In this document: one piece after another, positions 33,904 to 44,800 of the stretch | Position numbering within the stretch: the first letter of the stretch is position 1 | How the letters are laid out: every line of letters starts with the position of its first letter | DNA from: Dissophora ornata | Taxonomy: Eukaryota; Mortierellomycota; Mortierellomycetes; Mortierellales; Mortierellaceae | NCBI GenBank assembly: GCA_025201705.1 | Contig: MU616676.1 | Location: 1-58,274, forward strand | Length of the DNA stretch: 58,274 nt | Direction of reading: 5' to 3' | Program-made: the position numbers and the translations under genes | Notes under the pieces: generated by a model | The model's input: only the letters and a program-made list of their open reading frames with translations | Database searches by the model: none | What the model was told of the DNA's origin: nothing

Positions 33904-35045
33904 GAGGTAAACTTGACTTTGCGGGCAACGTGTTGGCCCTGGAGGGAGAGCTGACAGGACAAGAAACAATCGATTTATTTGAGGATGAGACAGAGGAAAC
34001 TGAGCCATGGCAGAATAAAGTTTCGACATATTTATTCCCCCTATTGAATGCATAGACTGAATAAAGTTACAAACTGAACCATGCGCCAACATCCTGTTGC
34101 ACAGCCTAAAGTTTAGTGCATCAAAGGCGACATGCAGCGCAAGGTTCGAGGCAATGTCGACTGGTTCAAATTCTATGCCGCACTCCGACACTGCTCATAT
34201 CATGCATATTCTATGATTCTACGGCATCTCAGCCCTCAACGCTCAGTCCTAAGCCCACCCTAACTTGTTGTATGTTGTCAACTTAAAATTTTCACTGGGC
34301 ATTTCATCCCGTTGGCAATGCAAATAGAGTTCTGCAACCCAGAGTTTGATTAAAACTTAAAATAGTAAGAGTACGGCGCTTCTTGACTCGCCAGTTTCCG
34401 ATTCAGCACAACGGACCTTTACCCATTGAATCCCTCGCCTGTGCCCTCACCTCTGCCATTGTCCCTACCCTATTGCATCCAATAGAGTGAGGTGCCGTGC
34501 TATTGTGTGCAAGTATTCGAGCAATCTGAAGCATGGAGAGCAACTTGTGCATCATCATGCACCTTGAAGTTCAACCCCATTCCTCGCCTTTGCCCTCACC
34601 TTTGCCCCTTCCCCCGCTCTATCGCATCCAATAAGGACAGGCCGTGAGAAATGCAAGGTTAGGTGCGATACCTTTGGCGCTGTGTCCAAATCCATTAACC
34701 GTGTTGATTTCATCATTTGAAGCTCGAGTCTGTCACGCCATTCGGGTAACTTGACGCCTTTGAGGAAAGGAAAGTTGACAAGACGGAACCGTTGAAACGT
34801 CACAATGAGCGTCAGACGAGCGTCAGATGAGCGGTTCCAGTGCAACTCCCTTTGCAGTTGAGGTCGTGCCAAAGTTCGTAAAAATCCTGTTAAACTGGCA
34901 CAGGTTGAGCAAATGCGCTCTCCTTTCCGCGACGTGACTGCAAGTGAAAAGTGTGTTCTTGTTGTAATGCGAGATTCAATATTGCTTTTAGCTACAGATG
35001 AACGAATACATTTATTTCATATTACACATATTACAGGGTGGATAT
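33904..35045. other. Intergenic region with an imperfect direct repeat
   Basis: No gene seen. Two related segments of about 75 bp (34425-34500 and 34567-34650) share CTCGCCT.TGCCCTCACCT.TGCC and ATCGCATCCAATA-like parts. Confidence 0.5.
34425..34650. repeat. Imperfect direct repeat, about 75-bp units
   Basis: Both copies run CTCGCCTNTGCCCTCACCT ... GCATCCAATA ... GCCGTG. Units are about 140 bp apart. Origin unknown; each holds a CCAATA motif. Confidence 0.6.
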
Positions 35046-36812
35046 CTACACACCAAAGACCTCGTTGAGAGACTCGCCAAAGAGGACCATGGCTTGATCC
35101 ATCTGCTCAAAGCTCGCGTACGCAAAGGTAGCTCTAAAGTATGTGGCGCGGTCATCGAACCACACGTTCAACAAGTCTGCAGGGTCAATGTCTGCAGGCT
35201 TGGGCTTGCAGCTGAACTGCCAGCCAGGCACCATCAAAACATTGTTCCCCACACACTTTTTGAAAAGTTCCAACATCAGCGCTGAGTCCGACACGGTTCG
35301 ATACTTGGGATGGTGCTCAACATGGATTTTGATCCAGATAAACATTCCAGCCGAAGGCTTAATAAAGCTGGCCAGCCGAGGGTTCACATGCTTCTGGTAG
35401 CATGCTTGCAGGTGCAGAGATCGCTTCAGGTACTCTGTACGGACATTCTCGCAGAGGTACCGGATATAGCCCTTCTGACCCCAGTGCGAAATCAACATCT
35501 CGGCGAGGATTGCCTGTGAAAACCCACTGGGTTGCTGCGTGCTCACTTCGTTGTGGTACTGGACAATGGTGCAGAACTGGGCGTTCGCCGTCATGTATCC
35601 CACACGGCATCCAGGCGCCAAGGTCTTTGAGAATGTATCCAAACGAATGACACGGGCATCTGTATCCAACGACAACAACGAAGGCAACAAGGGTAACGAT
35701 CCAGATTCACTGCCGTCGGTGTCGTTTCCACTCTTCTCGTCATCACCTCCAAGAAACTGGAGGTAGTAGTATGGGTCATCTTCAATCAAGATCAAGTCAT
35801 GCTGTTGTGCCACTTGGATGATATCCCGTCTCCTCTGGATCGACATGGTTGCACCTGTAGGGTTCTGTCCGGTGGGGATCAGATAGACAACTCGAGGCTT
35901 GGCCTCGTTAGCCTGCTCTGGTGTCGAACCCCAGTTGTCCAGGAGCTCCTTCAATGCCACAGCGGACATACCCTCGCCATCCATCTTCACGGGGACACGA
36001 CCAATTCCCAACGGCTCCATCATCTCCAAGGCTGCAGGGTAGGTCCATTCTTCGACCAGGACCATGTCTCCACGGTTGCAGAGCATCGAAATGGCCTTTG
36101 TAAAGGCGTCTGTATTACCGGCTGAGAGCACGACATCCCAGTCCTGGTATTGGGGACGATGCATTTGATTAACATGCTCCTTACAGAACAAGCGCAGTGA
36201 CTCTATGCCTGAGCCGAGACCATACTGCCAATGAAAAGACGATTGAGGGACCAGTAAGTCCAGTAGATCGAGCGCTTATTGCTTCTTATTGGCCATTCTA
36301 ACCTTCCCGTAGCAGAAGAGATGACTAGATACATGAGCGAGAAGAGAGGATCCAAGGAATTCTTACCTGGAGAGACTCGGTCAGACTTTCAACCTTGCCG
36401 GGCTGGGATCCATGAGGGACAGTGACAAGATCAACCGAGGTCCGGCTCTTTGCACCGGTGGCAGTGGGTTTGATGGTCTTGATGTTGGGATCTATCCTCT
36501 TGACTTCAGCAGAGAGGGAGTAGAATGCGAAGGTCGATGGATGAGGCAAGCCTTATGTAGAGCACGTCAAAGAGGAGAGGAAAATGAAAATGTCAGTTTT
36601 AGATCTTGATGAGAGAGGAGGGAAATGGGGTGATCTGCAGATGTTAGTGGTGTGGGACAAGACCTACCGCTACCAAGGGAAATTATGTCGCCTCCCATGA
36701 GACGCAAAAGGCCATTGAAAGGGCTCTTCTTGCGAGAAGCTCCTTCGATCGAGAGGAACGAGGAGAAATCCTTAGCCATTGGCAGCTCAGTGGTCTTGAG
36801 GATGGAGGGCAT
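35046..36812 (-). CDS. ARO8: Aromatic / 2-aminoadipate aminotransferase (ARO8 type)
   Basis: Model: 36812-36668, 36551-36367, 36224-35046, 502 aa, close to yeast Aro8 (500 aa). The first junction gives SLGSGLPHPSTFAFYSL and the second LTESLQ|YGLGSG. This is a fold-type I, class I PLP aminotransferase. The PLP lysine lies in RLDTFSKTLAPG (about Lys310), with PTGQNPTGA and EDDPYYYLQF before it and a C-terminal RATFAYAS arginine motif. Known role of the family: transamination of Phe, Tyr and Trp, and of 2-aminoadipate and kynurenine, in the cytosol. It may supply or degrade aromatic amino acids, which is of interest given the NRPS to the right. A TATAAAT (minus, 37031-37037) lies about 220 bp before the ATG. 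No breaks seen. The assignment between Aro8, Aro9 and lysine-pathway orthologues is open. Confidence 0.9.
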
Positions 36813-37030
36813 GGTGGATTGGAAGGATGGGGTGTATGCAAGGGAGTAACAGCTGTATAGTCTACAAGGATGTCTATTCGCAAAGAGGAATAGGAGTAAG
36901 AGAAGGAGCTGGAGACAGGCCTGATCGTCGAGATGGCAGTCGGTGGTGGAGAGATGTGCAGCTGTCGAGAGAGAGAGAAAGAGAGAAAGGGAGAGGGGAT
37001 TTGGAAGAGGTGGCTGGATGGATGTGTGCA

Positions 37031-37037
37031 ATTTATA
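37031..37037 (-). promoter_or_regulatory. Possible TATA box of the ARO8-type gene
   Basis: TATAAAT on the minus strand about 220 bp before the ATG, followed downstream by a CT-rich stretch (36940-37000). Position only. Confidence 0.3.
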
Positions 37038-37094
37038 CTTCGTCCATAGAAAACCAAACACAGGCCTTTCCCCCCCTTCGAACATAATCTTCAG

Positions 37095-37270
37095 CCTTGG
37101 AACACATTTTGAATGGACTAGCGTGAAGCAGTCTATCTTTGTACTCAAGCACTCGAACATTTTGAACGAAAATCGGAAGCTCATCCGTTTATGCAAAAGG
37201 CTCGCTAGCGTGAAGCAGGTATTCAAATGTTCTGAACCAATATTCGAAGCCTCATCCGTTGATGAATAGG
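37095..37270 (-). repeat. Dispersed repeat, two units, inverted copy
   Basis: Reading the minus strand, two units of about 75-85 bp share CTATTCATCAACGGATGAGG-like starts, GTTCAGAACATTTGAATAC-like middles and TGCTTCACGCTAG ends. The same motif series, in the opposite orientation, is found at 40926-41215. Confidence 0.65.
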
Positions 37271-38528
37271 GCTCTGGCTTGCCGCTCCATACATGCCGCG
37301 GAGCGCGCAACGAACCAATAACTAATTTTTGGGGGTTAGTATGAGTAGTGTAGACTACATCCTCCTTCCAGCCGCTAGTGCGCCTTGGGCGAGGTTGTCG
37401 CTTATTGAAAGGAGAGGCTCAATATGAGCTCTTTCTTTTACCTTCGCCCTGTGTTACCATGCGTGGTCATTTATTCGTCGCCCGGTGGAATCGTTAAATC
37501 TTTTATTCATCGCCCGGTGTGATATCGAGAGCATTGGAACTTCATGTGTGTTGAAGGTTCACGTCTGTATTCGATCACCTGTTCGGCCGCCGAGCTCTTC
37601 ATCGAGAATCACGATGAATAGCCAGAGGTCGTGGTTATGGCTCTACAGTGCCTTCTTGGTGAAGCGTTTGCCGGTAGATATATCAGCGCAGTGAGCGAAC
37701 GACACTCAAATACTTGTCCGTAGTGTCCGAGGTGCCTCGTCACCGGCGCCTCATTTTCTCGGATCACCATCTTTCCTCGGCTCATTTTCATGTGTCTTTA
37801 TCACCTGGTGGTCAGGAGATTTTGCACACCACAACCCCCCTGGGAGTCGCTATCATTTCCTTGGGCCTCGTTCGACTGACGGTCCCCTTAAGACTACACT
37901 AGTCTTTGAAGGGTATCGATTTTGCGAACCAAAAGCCGACCGTGCTGAAATGGACATGACTGCAGATCCCGATGTCACTGCCAGAAGTGCACAAGGGGGA
38001 TGGCTATGTGGCATTGAACAAAAGAATGTGCCTGCGTTTATGAAGATGGACTGCACGTTTGCAGGGATAATGAAAAGAAGCCTAAGAGAAGACGGCCTGA
38101 CGGGAACCAACTCTTTAAGTCGTACGCAGAGGAGGATTCTCAAACAAGACCTACCTCATGGAATCAGTTAGAGAGTGGGAGCGCAACGTCCAACGGGGAT
38201 ATTCAAGTAACGGGAAGGAAGGTGTGTTAATTTGATGTGTCCGTCTTCGAAACAACGGTGAAAGTTGTACAACACCTTGCCCATTACAGGGAGCTGAGAA
38301 AACAGCGGCGACTACTTTTAGTATGAACGACGATACATTTTATAAAGCTGTCGCGGCATCGGTGGGTGAAGAGGCATCCCTCAAGGAGTCTGGGATAGAA
38401 TTTTTGATGTGGATAGAGAAAGCCTTGATAGTCCTGTGTCCAAAACATCAGTAGCCAAGCATGAAGACCCATACTCCAGAAAACGAATAATACACGCGAT
38501 TAACTCATCATCTTCAGAATTTATACTT

Positions 38529-40337
38529 TTATTCCTCATGCTTACGCGTCTCTTCGCGCTTGAACTCCACTACATCAGCGCCTGCCTCGAACTCAAAACC
38601 CTCCACGTCGCCGTCTCTTCCTGTGCGGAATGTAATCGAAGCACCAAGCTGGAAACCAAAGTCCTTTAGTAGCGTGCTGAATGTATCGAAGTGATGGTGG
38701 TCCAGTTTGCTGTCAAACGTTCGCATCTTGAAGTAGAGTACCTCTTCCCCTCCCTTTTCGCGCTCTTGACGGATAGAGACACTGCCAAAGACTGAGTCCG
38801 AGTACTGGCCGACATAGGCACAAAGCTGATGCTTTGGGGGATCGTCCTTTCGTTTCAGAAAGTTGGTCTTGGACATCGTCGCTTTCATGGCATACCATCC
38901 GCGCGTCTTTTCAATCGCTACTTCTACCCAGTCCTGAGTCTTGGGAAGACCCAGCACCCTATCTGCAATAAGATATGGAATCTCACCTGGTAGCGAAGTC
39001 ATATTGGCATTTGAAAGGCACGCAATGACCAAATCGGCATCAGGAAACATGGTCAAATGCGAGATGTATCCGGGGTTGCCTCCACCTACAAATATCCGAA
39101 TAGAAATCGTCCGCATTAGTACAACAAAGAAAACACATAGTGCAAAATACGCGCCTCAGAGGAAATATGAGACTATGAGACTCTACTGTGACTATAGACG
39201 ACATGTCCCTTATAAGAGTCGAGCATCCACCCTAGTCCGTAGGCTTCTACCGGTGCAAATTCGGGCGCCCGCTTGGTCTTAACCCTGAAAGTGTGCCCGC
39301 TTAGCGTTTCTTGGACGCTCTCCTGATTAAGGATCTGCTTCCCATCCAGTTCACCGCCGTGCATAACGGCGCTACCCCAACGCACGAGATCGAACACGTT
39401 GGAGTAAATGTCACCTGCAGGTGCATCAGCCATATAGATGTCGTCCAGATATCCAATCTCAAACCGACCATTTTGAGCATCTTCAAACGAGGCGGCGTCA
39501 TATGGCATCGCGTAGTTGGCATGAGTTCCCATCTTCATAGCCGAGAATCCTGAATGGGTCATCCCCAATGGCTTTAGAACCTTGGTCTCAACGAGCTCCT
39601 CGTACGAGATGCCGGCGACATTGGCTGCGGCCTCACCAGCAACTGCGTACATGATGTTGTTGTACATGCAGTTGGACCCTAGCTTTGGCTTTATATCCAC
39701 ATGCTTTAGGTGCTTGATGAGTTCCCGTCTGGGCTCCTTGCTTCTAAACCACGCAAGATCGAGGCTACGCAGGCCCTATTATACAAAATAAACGAGTGTG
39801 TGTGAGCCACGACATCAAAGCGAGACGAAGGACAACAGTGACGCATACGCATTATTGCACTTTATAGGTGACAATACCGTGCGATGGGAGAGGAGATCAA
39901 TTAGCGTCAACTGAGCGGTCAGGGCGGGATCCTTGAGCTCGAATTCTGGAAGATACTTGCTGACAGGGGTTTTGTCCCAATCCATCTTCCCCTCTGCTAC
40001 CAACTCGCCAATGGCCGTAGCAGTGAAAGCTTTTGTCACGGACGCGATCGATGTCAATGTCTAAATTGATAATTTTCAAATTTTTAGAGATGGCATGCAC
40101 ATGCACGATTCTGGTGAATTGCCTATTACATACTGCAAAAGTCTTATGGACATGTAACCGTACCTCTGGTGTAAATGGGTCTTTTTCATTGCGCTTTCCG
40201 AATCCTTCGGCGTAGATGAGCTTGCCCTGGTGCTGGATAGCGACGCTCATTCCGGGGATGCCACATAGAGCCATAGCCTTTTCTAATTCCTCAGAGAGGC
40301 CAGCGAGCAGCGGCTGGTTGGAATCAGGGAGATGCAT
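38529..40337 (-). CDS. Class C beta-lactamase-fold serine hydrolase
   Basis: Model: 40337-40164, 40060-39878, 39775-39187, 39085-38529, 500 aa, all phases agree. The three active-site motifs of the serine beta-lactamase/penicillin-binding fold (PF00144) are present. They are SVTK (Ser65 nucleophile, Lys68), YNN (Tyr157) and HSG (His315-Gly317, rebuilt exactly by the last splice junction, then GNPGY). The C-terminal about 180 residues look like the beta-barrel add-on found in many such hydrolases (LCAYVGQYSDSVFGSVSI). No signal peptide is evident, so it is probably intracellular. Fungal relatives act as esterases, transesterases or amide hydrolases, including in polyketide and peptide pathways; the substrate here is unknown. 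It sits between the aminotransferase and the ABCC exporter. Confidence 0.88.
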
Positions 40338-40528
40338 TGGGAACTGTTAATGGGTAAAACAAAGCGGTAATCTGACGAAAGGCAAAGTGCGGAGGGGAAG
40401 TTGTCGGTCGAATTGGAAATAAAATAGAATCGCATCTTATAGATTTTTTCCATTCTGCAGGCTCTCTTTGTCCGCCTTCTCGCTCCTCTGCGCCCCTCAT
40501 TATCCCTCACAATATCTATTCAATCATT

Positions 40529-40648
40529 CGATATCCCACGCCCTCACTCGATGTCCCACGCCTTCACTCGATGTCCCACGCCCTCATTCGATGTTCCTCG
40601 CCCTCACTCGATGCCCCTCACCCTCACTCGATGTCTCTCGCTCTCATT
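40529..40648. repeat. 20-bp minisatellite, six units
   Basis: Units follow CGATGTCCCACGCCCTCACT with 1-5 changes each. It starts about 190 bp before the serine hydrolase ATG, in its promoter side, so copy number could affect expression. Confidence 0.9.
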
Positions 40649-40925
40649 CGATGATCCATCTAAGTTCATACAGTATAAATTCCCATTGCTCTGTGGGAAG
40701 CTCAGATGTATAGTGCCATGTGAAGGATGCATTGCCACGCAAGAGAAATAATGACAGCTCTGAAGCCAAGCAAGGAACGCCCTGAGGCAAAAGCAATGGA
40801 TTCACTGTAAGAAAAAAAACTGATGGATAGTCTACAACACCCTGTGAGCCTATTAAGACCATTGTGAACACTTGAAGATGGGTGCGCGGATAAAGACGCA
40901 GATGGGCGTGGTGACACATTCATGG

Positions 40926-41215
40926 GGCCTATCCATCAACGGACGAGGCTTCGGGCATGTCTTCATTGTATTTGAGTACCAAGAATACCTGAGTTCTATT
41001 CATCGACTGACGAGGTTTTCAGAATATTTGAGTGCAAAGAGTAACTGAGTTCTATTCATCAATATATGAGGCTTTGAGTATTTATTCAGAGTATAAAGAA
41101 TACCCGAGTTCTATTCATCAACGGACGCTTTGGCTTTGAGTATTTGTTCATAATGTTTGAGTACAGATATTATACTTGCTTCACGGTAGACAGTTTATTC
41201 GGTTGTTAGTTAATC
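40926..41215 (+). repeat. Diverged tandem array, about four 55-70-bp units
   Basis: Each unit begins CTATTCATC(A/G)A and contains GAGGCTTT, GAGTATTT or TTTGAGTA, and CTGAGTT-like ends. The array ends in TTGCTTCACGGTAG. It is related, inverted, to 37095-37270. Confidence 0.7.
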
Positions 41216-41433
41216 TTGTGTTCCAAGGCTGTGTACTGTGTCTACTAATTGTGCCTCCATGAACATGCAAGCGCGAGAACATACGACTCGAGGTGACTTA
41301 CATTAAGAGTTCTCAAATTTCCATCCTCGGCACTAATCAACTAAAAAGAAGGGATCAAGGCTTCCATTTTCCCATGCAAGACTGTGATAGACATAATAAT
41401 GTGTGTACTGTTATCATTATTACCAGCAACCCT

Positions 41434-41459
41434 ACAACTCTCTCTCTCTCTCTCTCTCT
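41434..41459. repeat. (CT)n microsatellite
   Basis: About 12 CT units. Confidence 0.85.
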
Positions 41460-41517
41460 GAAGTAACCCCGACCAAGGCTGTGTAACAAACAAGACTAAG
41501 TTCACGCCAAGGAACCC

Positions 41518-41700
41518 ATGGCTGCCTCTTCAGGCATCAATCCCAAGTTCTCTCAATGCTGCAATCGAGGGAAGGTGGCTATTGATCCGATTCGTTTGCC
41601 CTCCCAGGCTTTGACGGACTTTTACACTGGAGAAAATGACGCTGAAGGCTGCTCGGGACGATTCTTGAAAGCGACATGGTCGTTCAACGCGCCAAAGTAG
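41518..41700 (+). pseudogene. Helitron-encoded Rep/helicase protein fragment
   Basis: A 60-codon frame reads FSQCCNRGKVAIDPIRLPSQ, followed by LTDFYTGENDAEG and FLKATWSFNAPK. The C-C-x-x-G-K-V-x-x-x-P-x-x-x-P pattern and the spacing to the following L-x-x-x-x-T-G-x-x are what I know from the region just before the helicase-like N-terminal domain of fungal Helitron proteins. Only this piece is present; the Rep and helicase parts are absent and the frame ends at 41700. It is a fragment, either left by transposition or captured. No Helitron ends (TC...CTRR hairpin) were identified. Confidence 0.5.
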
Positions 41701-41849
41701 TCCGAGAGTGCGCAAGGGGTTTGCACGTTATGACCCTGTTCAAAATGTATCATTCTCTTTTTGCGTGATTATCAAGCGATGTCAAGATTTATGAAAGAAG
41801 CAAATTATGGCTTTTATTGTTCATTACTATCATACAATTTGCCAGATGC

Positions 41850-44800
41850 TCAAATATTTCCAGACCCCTTGGCGAGTGAGTAAAAGATTGAAGTTGGGTC
41901 TGCCAACAGCTTTGCAGGCGACTCAAACTCCTTCATCTCACCGCTATCAAGCACCAAGATCCGATCGCTGTCCATAATCGTGTTGATCCTATGCGCAATC
42001 GTCAGCACTGTGCAGCCCTGGAACTCGCGTCGAAGCGCTTGCTGGATCGCATTGTCCGTCTCGATATCGATCGCAGCTGTGGCTTCATCCAAGCAGAGTA
42101 CGCGCGTGTTCTTGGCGAGCATCGCTCGTGCAAGAGACATGAGCTGGCGTTGACCCAGAGACATGTTCTCACCACCGTTTTCGATCGTGGTCGAAAGACC
42201 CTCGGAAAGAGAGGAGACGTAGGACTTCAGCGAAGCAGATTCCAAAGCAGTCCAGAGTTCAGTGTCATTGTGATGCGCAAATGGATCCAAGTTCGAGCGG
42301 ATAGAGTCGCCAAAGAGGAAAGGGTCCTGTGGAATGATCGTCAACCGGGACCTGAGCTCTTGGAGTCCAAGGGTTGAGATGTCGATGCCATCGATGGAGA
42401 TGGAGCCTTCAGCAGCTTCCATAATTCGGAAGAGCGCCATCGTCACACTGGACTTGCCTGCACCTGTGCGACCGACGATTCCGACACGTTCCCCGCCCTT
42501 GATAGTGACGCTGACCTTCTTGAGGACGAGGTCAAGTCCCTCTCGGTATCGGGTGCTGTAGTCCTGGAAGGTGATCTCGCCCTGCTGGGGCCAAGCCTCG
42601 TCTGTCTTTGAGTCTGGGATGACATCTCGGGCTTCAGAGGGCAACTGGGAGTACTCGCGCACACGCTCGATCGCGACAATGTCAGTCTCAATCTGACAGG
42701 CGGTGGACATAACGCGGCTCATGACCGTGGTCAGGTTTCCAATCTCGGAGAGGGCGACAGCAAAGATGCCCTGTTGGAGCGTGTTGCGCTGGACGATGGC
42801 AAGGAGGGCGACAAGTGAGAGGATCAAGACACTCATCATGTCAAACATGATTCCTAGCCAACGCGAGGTCGCGTTGGCCAGGTAACTGGTCTGCTGTGAG
42901 CGGTCGAGCAAAACCGTGGCCTGGGTCGCAAAGCGGTGGGACTCACCATAGGCGCGGATTGTGACCAGGCCTCCGAGAGTCTCTCCGAAATGTGAATACA
43001 TAGGTGAGCGAGTGGCGGAATCGAGACGCTTGATCTCGCGCGAGGACACGAGGTAGAATCCTCCGAGCAAGTAGTAGATGTATCCGATTGGCACCATGGC
43101 GATTGCAAAGTAGTAGCTGGCGCCGATGCAGAATGCATAAATGTTGCCAGCCCACAGTATGATGAGGATCAAATTCAGGAACTGCGAGGGAAGATCGATA
43201 TCGACAGCATTCATGTCATGCGCGAACCGGTTGATAATCTTTCCCGAAGATGTCACATCAAAGAAACTCATGGGCGAGCGGGCCAAGGGTGCGAGCATGC
43301 AGGCGTGCAGGGCTTTGGATGCCCTGAGGGACATGAAGACTGTGAAGTTTGCAATAGTGACAGTGAGCACGAGTGCCGAGGAGAGGACCCAGGCAAAGTA
43401 GGTGACGGTCCAGTACTTGGCCGAGTGCTGCTCGTCTGCTGGGAGATTGGCCTCATTTCCCCAACGCTGTAGCCACAGCTTGGTGTTGATATCCATGGCC
43501 AGGGAGCAGATGGCGATGGTAAGGAATGAAACCAGGCCAAAAGTTCCCAGCTTGGAGATGTAAAACTTGTAGACGTCCCAACCGACTCGTCCTTCTGCCT
43601 GAACCTCGTCGTCCACCTCGTCCTTGACATCGTCAAACTCGAAAGTCTCATCTTTGATCGAGGACTTTGCGCGTTTAATAGTTGGTCGTGTACCATCGTT
43701 GCCATTGTGCTTCTCGTCCTTTCCAGCAGTCTCCGACGCGACAACAGATTCGTTGCCTGAGCCTTCAGTTGTGGAGTCAAACGCTCCATCCAAGTCCTCA
43801 TCATCATCCGAGTTTTCATTTTTACTGGTCACGAACTTGCTCTCCTGAATGAGGCGGAACAGATCACCTTGCTCATTTTGAATCAAGTGCTCATATACAC
43901 CGTCTTGGGAGATGCAACCCTGCTTGATGACCACGATCTGGTCGACTTCAACGAGGTGGTTCACGCCGTTGGTGACGAGGATGCGGGTCTTGCCTGCGAG
44001 GATTTTGGTCAGGACGTGCTCAAAGATGTGCTTATCAACGTGAGTATCGACAGCTGAAAGCGGGTCATCAAAGATGTAGACGTCGGCATCAGCGTAGACT
44101 GCACGGGCGATTGAGATGCGCTGCTTCTGCCCTCCAGAGACATTAATGCCCTTAAAAAAAGAAAAGAAAAAAAATATAGAAGAGATTAGAGAGGGCGGCC
44201 ATGTAACAAAACAAGGGAAACAGATCCAGCAGCATTGAGTGCAGCCTTCGTGTCTTTTTTTTTGCTTCTTACCTTCTCTCCAATGACGGTCTTGTCACTG
44301 TTAACCAGCATCTTGAAATCCGGAACCAAGGCACAGGCGCGAATGGTGTTCAAGTACCGTTCCTTGTCGTAGGGCTTTCCGAACAAGATGTTGTTCCTCA
44401 CCGTGTCGTTCAAGATCCAAGCCGACTGGGCCACATAGGCCAGAGAACCATACGAGCGAACTGTGCCCGAGTATTTGTGCATCTCTCCCAAAAGAGCGCC
44501 AACAAGCGAGGACTTACCCTCGCCAACCCTGCCGACCACAGCTGTCAGAGCTCCGCGCTTGATTCTGAGGTTGATGTCATGTAGAACAGGACCCATATTA
44601 TCGTTTGTGTTCTCCGGGGCTGAGTTGTCTTCTTCAGGCCTTTTCTCATCACCCAGCTTTTCGTCCAGGGTTGAAAGAGATTCTTTATCAGTCTCCTTGG
44701 TCTCGCTGGTTTTGCTCTTTGCAGCTTTGGCCTCTTCCGCGGCCTTGTCCTTCATCTCCTTTTCCTTTTTCTCGATGGCAGCCTCGACCGCTTCGGGTGT

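Larger units (their letters stand above)
36813..38528. other. Intergenic region between aminotransferase and serine hydrolase
   Basis: Includes the ARO8-type promoter, a dispersed repeat (37095-37270) and a short direct repeat TTATTC(A/G)TCGCCCGGTG at 37470 and 37502. A 73-codon frame at 37950-38171 (+) has no recognised domain. Confidence 0.5.
40338..41517. other. Intergenic region rich in tandem repeats
   Basis: Holds a 20-bp minisatellite (40529-40648), a diverged 55-70-bp repeat array (40926-41215) and a (CT)n run (41434-41459). No gene seen. Confidence 0.6.

Noticed and set aside
34555..34872. 105-codon minus frame MARPQLQRELHWN
   Set aside because: It spans the imperfect direct repeat, has no recognisable domain and no supporting splice sites.
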